Assembly (NCBI RefSeq): GCF_014356525.2
Contig: NW_024090264.1
Location: 1-64,000 of the forward strand
Reading direction: 5' to 3'
DNA length: 64,000 nt
Source: Nilaparvata lugens
Taxonomy: Eukaryota > Arthropoda > Insecta > Hemiptera > Delphacidae
The notes under the pieces are model-generated. The model had not been told where the DNA came from, made no database searches, and saw only the letters and a program-made list of their open reading frames with translations. A program made the translations under genes and the position numbers. Positions 58,430-64,000 of the stretch are shown piece by piece (position 1 is the first letter of the stretch; each line of letters opens with the position of its first letter).

Positions 58430-58880
58430 AAACAATTTGATTGATGTCTGCTGTTTATTCAGAAGTTAGATGTTTATTTATAAAGAATAAATGAAATAAA
58501 TTGATGTTTGCAGAGTTTTGCACAGCCGCTTGTTTTATAAGCACATTCACAAGCAGCACCACGAGTGGACGGCTCCAATCTCAGTTACCGCCATCTACTG
58601 TCATCCCATCGAGCACACATTCAGCAATCTTTTGCCGCCCTTCCTCGGGGTAAGCTCCAGCATAGATAAACGACATGGTGTTTTGTATCAAGTTTAGATG
58701 ATACTGTATCATGTGTGGTGATACTGTATCCAAAATGTGGTGATACCTTAGAGAAAATATAGCTTAAGGGCGGTTGCAGACGAACCACATTCGTATATAG
58801 GATGTGGGACCGTCATACCACAGATCAATATGACTAAACGCCCTAACGCAGAGAGACTTTCACACTACATTCGAGAAAAC
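58430..58880 (+). repeat. Segment duplicated at 62641-63080
   Basis: From TTGATTGATGTCTGCTG through the hydroxylase exon to AGAGACTTTCACACTACAT the sequence is practically identical to 62645-63080 (one change seen, GTATATAGG versus GTATGTAGG). The second copy then jumps to the equivalent of 59250. Confidence 0.95.
58514..58649 (+). CDS. FAXDC2-like hydroxylase exon with histidine box (copy 1)
   Basis: Acceptor TTGATGTTTGCAG, donor GTAAGC; 136 bp entering in phase 2 and leaving in phase 0. The peptide [20 protein letters not shown] then [20 protein letters not shown] contains the HxxHH box (HKQHH), the EWTAP motif and the HPIEH of the sterol-desaturase/fatty-acid-hydroxylase family, which hold the di-iron centre. 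The preceding His of the first box (SHR-VLH) would come from an exon not found here. The phase fits the exon at 55859-56039 only with a linking microexon. Downstream exons with the third His cluster lie outside the window or after 62857. Confidence 0.88.
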
Positions 58881-58915
58881 GCTCATTAGTGCAACAGTAA
58901 TGTTAAGGTGTGTAC

Positions 58916-59088
58916 AGATATACGTGAGTACAGAACATGGTGTGTACAGAACATGAGCAATTCACTTTTAATCAGCTGATGCCAAGCTTTTTATATCTTT
59001 ACCTTATCGTTTCTGTAAAAATGCAGATATAGTCAGGTGATTAAAAGTGAATTGCTCATGTTCGCGGCGCGTATATCTGTACGCACCT
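58916..59088. mobile_element. MITE of 173 bp with TTA target duplication
   Basis: AGGTGTGTACAGATATACG and CGTATATCTGTACGCACCT are inverted, with TTA on both sides. The inner arms GAGCAATTCACTTTTAATCA / TGATTAAAAGTGAATTGCTC match. The TTA duplication suggests PIF/Harbinger mobilisation. Confidence 0.9.
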
Positions 59089-59204
59089 TTATGTAATGTT
59101 CAGGTTGTAGGTTATGTTGAGGTGATTTCATAATAGTGTTTCATCGTGATAAAATTTGTAGAACCAATATTGATATTGTGGAATCTTTCCTTAATAGAAA
59201 AAAC

Positions 59205-59345
59205 TATTTGAAATTGTCAAATTCCACTTTAATAAACACAAAGTTCACAGGACATGAAATCATGTAAATCGTGCAAACTTTGTGTTTATTAAAGTGGAGT
59301 TTGACCAATTATTGTCAATTTGAAATTATTTCAAATAGTTTTTTT
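59205..59345. repeat. Hairpin repeat around AAACACAAAGTT
   Basis: AACTATTTGAAATTGTCAAA then TTCCACTTTAATAAACACAA are mirrored by TTGTGTTTATTAAAGTGGAG and TTTGAAATTATTTCAAATAG. The second half is the part retained in the duplicated copy at 63080-63165. Confidence 0.75.
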
Positions 59346-59704
59346 TAATTTTTCATATATTTTTCATTTTCCCATGGAACACCACTCTAGATCTTCAGTT
59401 CAAGTTTTTGGCGCGCACTTTTGAAATTAATTTCCATCAAAGTGTCGTAGAGTAACTGCGAAAATTGACAAAGGCTGATTCAAAGCAATAGTACAAATTC
59501 AAATCAAGTAGCTGGTGCTGGTGCCAGATGAAAGAATACTTTATAAGTGCTAGGTTGGCTATGTTGTAAATGGAAACATTTTATTATTGTTGTTATTATC
59601 ATTATGTTGTCAGGACAGGTGATTTTCCATAATAGTTCAATAGACAATAGTTGAGCTGGTATTGCAGAATGATTCAATGTGGAGAAAGCAGAAGATAGCT
59701 TGTT

Positions 59705-60004
59705 TTGCCTGCGCATGCGCAGAGAAGCAAGCAGACTACAATTCAATCGATCAATGAGAGCTTTTCAAATGTTAATTGTCACAATTTACCAGGCTTCGAC
59801 TGTGGGGCAGGAATTTGTTACTGGAACTGGTATCTGGTCAAAATTGTTCCCATGGGACACGGAACTTTTTCATTTTTCCAGAATGGGCTCAATATGAAGT
59901 ACACATTAAAGTACCAATTACAATTAACTACCGAGCTATCTAATATAACCTACAAATTTGAGGTAAAATTCAAGAGAACACTATCACAGCGACTGCGATT
60001 GTAG
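59705..60004 (+). other. Unidentified 99-codon open frame inside the TIR element
   Basis: The frame includes CGAGICYWNWYLVKIVPMGH and MKYTLKYQLQLTTELSNITY, then FEVKFKRTLSQRL. It looks more protein-like than most ORFs here (Trp, Tyr, Cys used; no low complexity), but I recognise no family. A possible acceptor TTTACCAG precedes GCTTCGACTG near 59790. It may be transposon cargo or chance. Confidence 0.25.
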
Positions 60005-60249
60005 AACAGAAGCTATATAGGGGAAGCGTGGTGCTCAAACCAGTGGTACCACAAAACCAAGGAAAATAATCGCTACCACAGCGCACAACGCCATGTGGAA
60101 GTATCAGAGCCACTGCCATGCCTGCCAATGCATTTCATATGCGCTGCGTTTGTGGTACCACAGAAGGAAAATAGTAGCTCCCACATCCCACATGCGATTG
60201 TGGTTCGTCTGCAACCGCCCTAAGAAAATATTCCATGGTGTTGTGTACA

Positions 60250-60560
60250 AGTTGAGATGATACTGTATCATATTCTGTTAATACTGTATCATTCAGGGTG
60301 ATACAGTATCATTTTGTGGTGATACTAATAAATAAATAATTTTATTTCCATCTTAAATTTCACTTGACATTCATTTCAAGTTTTGGAAATTATATGACCA
60401 CTTTCACAAGTTGTGTTGTCATTACTGTATCATTAATGGTGATACCATACAGAAAAGATAGCATAAGAAGATATCCCATGGTATAGGTCGTTTATGTTCC
60501 AAATTGCATGCCGATTTCTTGTTTGCTCAAGCCGATTACTGTCGACTACTGTCTATGTTT
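60250..60560. repeat. GATACTGTATC block plus MITE arm
   Basis: Several TGATACTGTATCAT and GATACAGTATC motifs precede CAGAAAAGATAGCATAAGAA, GATATCCCATGGTATAGGTC and AGCCGATTACTGTCGACTAC, as near 8 kb. Confidence 0.7.
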
Positions 60561-60589
60561 TAATTCGTATTTTCTTTTGTCTGTCTGTA

Positions 60590-60752
60590 TGTATGTAACG
60601 CATTTACGGCCAAACGCGTTGTTAGAATTCTATGAGATTTGGCAGGAATATTCTTCCTTTTTTAACTGCGCGTCGATGTATACACAAGACTTTTTGAAAT
60701 TTTTCATTTTGAGGATAATATAAAAGGAAAAGTAATCTCCTCCATACTACGA

Positions 60753-60803
<51 letters not shown>

Positions 60804-60980
60804 TATACTCGAAGATAGGATTAATCAGACTATAGAATTATTCATAATCAATCAGCTGACAAGTGGATTATTCATTGCATGCATCACACACATGTCTGGA
60901 GGAGCCGGTGAACAAGTGACACCAGATACTTGTGGATGAGAAAACTGCGCGAGGTCTACTGTTCACAGAACTACTAGTAT
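60590..60980 (+). mobile_element. Copy of the GACCGA...GTTCACAGAACTACTAGTA element
   Basis: CGCATTTACGGCCAAACGCG, ACTGCGCGTCGATGTATACA and AATCAGCTGACAAGTGGATT, ending GAGGTCTACTGTTCACAGAA. The 5' end is missing. A TA microsatellite (60759-60801) interrupts it. Confidence 0.75.
60759..60801. repeat. (TA)n microsatellite
   Basis: About 21 TA units. Confidence 0.97.
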
Positions 60981-61060
60981 TACTATTTTTTCCGGGTGAG
61001 AGTGTAAGAACGGCACAATATGAGAGACTACCAGCATCACATAGCTCCACGAAAAAATCT

Positions 61061-62096
61061 GATATGGTACACTCACACAACTTTCCTTGCTCATTGAACT
61101 GTTCGCCCCGTTCTTAAACAAGAATAATTTAGGGGAATAACATAATGACGATTGGCGGCAACATAATTATTTGAAACTACGATCAAACTTCTGTATATGT
61201 GTATAATTATATAATTGTTTTCAGAGTACTTTTTCCTTTGTGTAAATTGTGAAATTCGATTATTTTTTTAAAAGTCATCAAAACAGCTGTTATCAGGAAT
61301 ATTATGGAGCTGAGCTCCATAATATTCTTGAGAAAAATGGCAGATAATTACAAAAAAACTTTTTTCACGATTTTCTCAAAAATTACATGATCGATTTTTT
61401 TTCCAAATTCATACCCTGTATAGTTATTTATCAGCTCTATCAACTGGCATGAGTCTTTTTCCTGGGAAACTAATGGGGGGTCCACCACTACCTCCGTAAA
61501 CAAAGCCATAGTGCATTCGTGTGACGTCAGCACAGGTAGGGCTCCTACACCAATAAAAATTCATTGATTTCAGCTGATCTATATCAGCTCGTGTTTTTAT
61601 TGGTGTAGGAGTCCTACCTGTGCTGACGTCAAACGAATGCACTATGGCTTTGTTTACGGAGGTAGTGGGTCCACCCCATCCTTGAGAAATGGACTTTGTA
61701 ACCTCCTTCTCGTGCATGAGGTAGGTAGGTAGAGCAGTTTATAAAAAGAACACAGTCATAGTCGAGATATTTCATCTGTAGAACAGCTGTTTTGACGACT
61801 TTTGAAAAAATCGTCGAATTTCACAATTCACACAAAAGAAAAAGTACTCTGAAAACACATATAAAGTAGTATATGTAGTATACACATATAGTACACACAT
61901 ACACGTAGTATAAGTAATATAGGTACACATATAAGTAGTATACTCTTTATACACATATAAAGTAGTTTGATCGTAGTTGCAAATATTTTGCCGCCAATCG
62001 TCATTATGTTAATCCCCTAAATTATTCTCGTCTAAGAATGAGGCTTACAGTTCAATGAGCAAGGAAAGTTGTGTGAGTGTACCATACCAGATTTTT
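61061..62096. mobile_element. Palindromic element CTGGTATGGTACACTCACACAAC
   Basis: AATCTGATATGGTACACTCA then CACAACTTTCCTTGCTCATT at the left are mirrored by AATGAGCAAGGAAAGTTGTG and TGAGTGTACCATACCAGATT. Arms of ~230-330 bp share ATAATGACGATTGGCGGCAA and AGTACTTTTTCCTTTGTGTA. A second hairpin insert (61490-61670) sits at the centre. Same family as 37553-37812 and 38690-38740. Confidence 0.88.
61490..61670. mobile_element. Nested ~180-bp hairpin MITE
   Basis: ACTACCTCCGTAAACAAAGC then CATAGTGCATTCGT is mirrored by ACGAATGCACTATGGCTTTG then TTTACGGAGGTAGT. The inner arms GACGTCAGCACAGGTAGG / CCTACCTGTGCTGACGTC match. Almost the entire unit can fold. Confidence 0.9.
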
Positions 62097-62249
62097 TAAT
62101 AATGTAGAAATATAATCAATCAGAAAAATATTCAATTTCAATTATAATTTTTTTGATTCAATTATTGAAAAAATATTTCCTTGGCAAATAAAATATAATT
62201 GATTATTTTAAACACGAACAGTTAAAATATTACAACAGATATACCAGTA

Positions 62250-62636
62250 TCGATTCTTCACTTTTAAATACTTGCGATACGTACCTTTCTGACAATGGAC
62301 AATGCAGACAACATTATATTGTTGAGGCTATGGAGATATCATCGTATTCTATTGTTTGATATCAAAAACACAATAATAAATATTAAATTATGAAACAGTA
62401 ATTCATAAAATATATTATAAACATGATACCGCGATTCACGATACATAATTATATAGATTATTACAGTCGTTATGAGATTATCTCAATGATTTTTGTGAGA
62501 TCGGACACGATCAGCTGTTATTCAAGGTCATTTTACAGCCCTAGGGCCGTAAAGTTTTACCGGCCTGGTCGGAAAACAATCACTTTCGGCCTCCATATGA
62601 CGCACGTAAACCAGCTCATTACATCCAAGTGTGGCA
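62250..62636. repeat. Dispersed repeat, inverted partner of 3069-3456
   Basis: CGATTCTTCACTTTTAAATA through CCAAGTGTGGCAAAAA is the reverse complement of the sequence near 3 kb, with few changes. It ends where the duplicated hydroxylase-exon segment begins. Confidence 0.85.
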
Positions 62637-62721
62637 AAAACAAATTGATTGATGTCTGCTGTTTATTCAGAAGTTAGATGTTTATTTATAAAGAATAAAT
62701 GAAATAAATTGATGTTTGCAG

Positions 62722-62857
62722 AGTTTTGCACAGCCGCTTGTTTTATAAGCACATTCACAAGCAGCACCACGAGTGGACGGCTCCAATCTCAGTTACCGCC
62801 ATCTACTGTCATCCCATCGAGCACACATTCAGCAATCTTTTGCCGCCCTTCCTCGGG
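62722..62857 (+). CDS. FAXDC2-like hydroxylase exon with histidine box (copy 2)
   Basis: Same acceptor, donor and 136-bp coding sequence as 58514-58649, so the HKQHH and HPIEH motifs are intact. Both copies leave in phase 0 and enter in phase 2. Splicing both in series would therefore not keep frame (136 is not a multiple of 3), so they could only be alternatives. The complete identity means a very recent duplication, or two haplotypes joined in the assembly. Confidence 0.85.
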
Positions 62858-63079
62858 GTAAGCTCCAGCATAGATAAACGACATGGTGTTTTGTATCAAG
62901 TTTAGATGATACTGTATCATGTGTGGTGATACTGTATCCAAAATGTGGTGATACCTTAGAGAAAATATAGCTTAAGGGCGGTTGCAGACGAACCACATTC
63001 GTATGTAGGATGTGGGACCGTCATACCACAGATCAATATGACTAAACGCCCTAACGCAGAGAGACTTTCACACTACATG

Positions 63080-63165
63080 AAATCATGTAAATCGTGCAAA
63101 CTTTGTGTTTATTAAAGTGGAGTATGACAACAATTATTGTCAATTTGAAATTATTTCAAATTTTA
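63080..63165 (+). repeat. Tail of the duplicated segment, with a 370-bp deletion relative to copy 1
   Basis: After CACACTACAT the sequence continues GAAATCATGTAAATCGTGCA, which in copy 1 is at ~59253. The bases 58881-59250 are therefore missing here, joined at ACAT. Confidence 0.85.
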
Positions 63166-63171
63166 CTTGTT

Positions 63172-63400
63172 GTTGAGAAAACTGCGTGAGGTCTACTGTT
63201 CACAGAACTACTAGTATTACTATTTTGGCCGGGTGAGAGTGTAAGAACGGCACAATATGAGAGACTAGTAGCGTCACATAGCTCCACGAAAAAAACTACC
63301 AGGACTCTCGGCTTGAGTTAACAATGACATTTGACGCCCTATACTTTGAGATATCTTTCTAACGCTCTAATGCTATCTTTCCTCTATGGCTCCATTCCAT
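63172..63400. repeat. Fragments of the GTTCACAGAACTACTAGTA element and of the ATAGAGAAAAGATAGC MITE
   Basis: CTGCGTGAGGTCTACTGTTC then ACAGAACTACTAGTA is the 3' end of the dispersed element. It is followed by GTAAGAACGGCACAATATGA and CTAATGCTATCTTTCCTCTA of the MITE. Confidence 0.65.
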
Positions 63401-63427
63401 TCTTTATTAACGAGCGTAGCCTCGACT

Positions 63428-63610
63428 ATAGTGAGGTCCACGTTATTATGGCAGTATTTGATTAACATTGTTGTTGCTATCCTTGTCTATCATTCGACAA
63501 AGCAGATAGCGCTATTCTCCACCACCTCCGCAAAGTTTCCAGATCGTTTTTTAATAATGTAGAAATATAATCAATCAGCAAAATATTCAATCACAATTTT
63601 ATTTAATTAT
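63428..63610. repeat. End fragment of the CTATAGTGAGGTCCACGTTA element
   Basis: CTATAGTGAGGTCCACGTTA then TTATGGCAGTATTTGATTAA and TGCTATCCTTGTCTATCATT match the TIR end of 46610-46979 (reverse order). Continues into AATGTAGAAATATAATCAAT shared with 62100. Confidence 0.75.
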
Positions 63611-63639
63611 TGAAAAAAAAATTGAAAACATCTTGAGAG

Positions 63640-64000
63640 CGAGTTCTTCAGCCCGGGGAGCTCACTAGTTTAAGGGCAGAGACACACGAGGCAGTTTCTC
63701 ATACGAGTAGACACGGCATGACATTACATGAAGCTCACTGATTGACTAATTCTCGATACGCCAACCCAATTACAGAATCGGAGAGCTTTCTGACAATATC
63801 AGCAGCATCTTGAGAGCGAGTTCTCCAGCACGGGGAGCTCACTAGTTAGAGGGCCGAGACACACGAGGCAGTTTCTCATAAGAGTAGACACGGCATGACA
63901 TTACAGGAAGCTCTCTGATTGACTGATTCTCGATACGCCAACCCAATTACACAATCGGAGAGCTTTCTGTCCTGTCGTGCCGACACGTCTGAAAAAACGC
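63640..64000. repeat. Tandem pair of ~180-bp units of the GGAGAGCTTTCTG MITE family
   Basis: CATCTTGAGAGCGAGTTCT at 63630 and 63808, and GAGACACACGAGGCAGTTTC at 63679 and 63856, show a unit of about 178 bp occurring twice. It contains the TTGACTRATTCTCGATACGC and AATCGGAGAGCTTTCTG arms of the 24017 palindrome family. Cut by the window end. Confidence 0.8.

Larger units (their letters stand above)
58766..60224. mobile_element. TIR element CTTAAGGGCGGTTGCAGACG, ~1.46 kb
   Basis: GCTTAAGGGCGGTTGCAGAC then GAACCACATTCG at the left is mirrored by GATTGTGGTTCGTCTGCAAC then CGCCCTAAG at the right. The interior carries further GTGGTACCACA palindromes (60045, 60150), a nested MITE (58916-59088), a hairpin (59205-59345) and a 99-codon ORF. 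Inserted in the intron after the hydroxylase exon. Confidence 0.82.

Noticed and set aside
62423..62677. 84-codon open frame
   Set aside because: It lies across the dispersed repeat and the duplicated exon segment and ends in a different frame from the exon.

Overview
This 64 kb window is AT-rich nuclear DNA of a eukaryote, almost certainly an insect. The repeat landscape and the style of the gene exons suggest a hemipteran, possibly a planthopper; that placement is inference. There are no prokaryotic operons, and most of the sequence is nested transposable elements. Host genes appear only as short exons with GT/AG borders separated by kilobases of repeats.

Likely host exons, left to right: (1) a minus-strand THAP-domain gene with three exons (30793-30646, 29435-29296, 26132-26034), carrying two apparent frameshifts and lacking two zinc-ligand cysteines; (2) a plus-strand exon resembling an ABCG half-transporter membrane segment (33466-33608), frameshifted and with its first bases duplicated upstream; (3) a plus-strand first exon with a shortened MADF-like domain (36088-36226); (4) an unrecognised plus-strand exon (48325-48691) with one in-frame stop; (5) two phase-compatible minus-strand exons of a coiled-coil, possibly axonemal, protein (54516-54378, 51901-51706); (6) plus-strand exons of a FAXDC2/sterol-desaturase-type fatty acid hydroxylase (55859-56039 and 58514-58649), the latter repeated unchanged at 62722-62857.

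Repeats by region. 0-2.5 kb: an 83-bp satellite interrupted by a 5'-truncated LINE. 3-14 kb: many TIR/palindromic MITEs, an RTE tail, a PIF/Harbinger-like ORF fragment and a LINE tail nested in a larger repeat. 15-19.5 kb: a transposase tail, a LINE derivative lacking its reverse transcriptase, MITEs and a Jockey-like LINE tail. 20-23.5 kb: a tandem array of about 620 bp units. 24-29 kb: a mariner-like element, another LINE tail and a 2.26 kb near-palindrome. 31-36 kb: palindromic elements and a LINE tail abutting the MADF exon. 37.5-46 kb: a TIR element containing a (TG)n tract, a partial duplication of it, a gag ORF without pol, and a LINE reverse transcriptase flanked by a 244-bp duplication. 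46-51 kb: TIR elements, an RTE insertion with a short target-site duplication, and a decayed hAT element. 53-64 kb: a tRNA-like SINE head inside a palindrome, a perfect (TTTA)n tract of about 756 bp, and several MITE families.

No new biological system is convincingly visible. The best leads are the broken THAP gene, the duplicated hydroxylase exon, the reverse-transcriptase-less LINE, the unusually long duplication around a LINE insertion, and two repeat families carrying clusters of perfect short palindromes.
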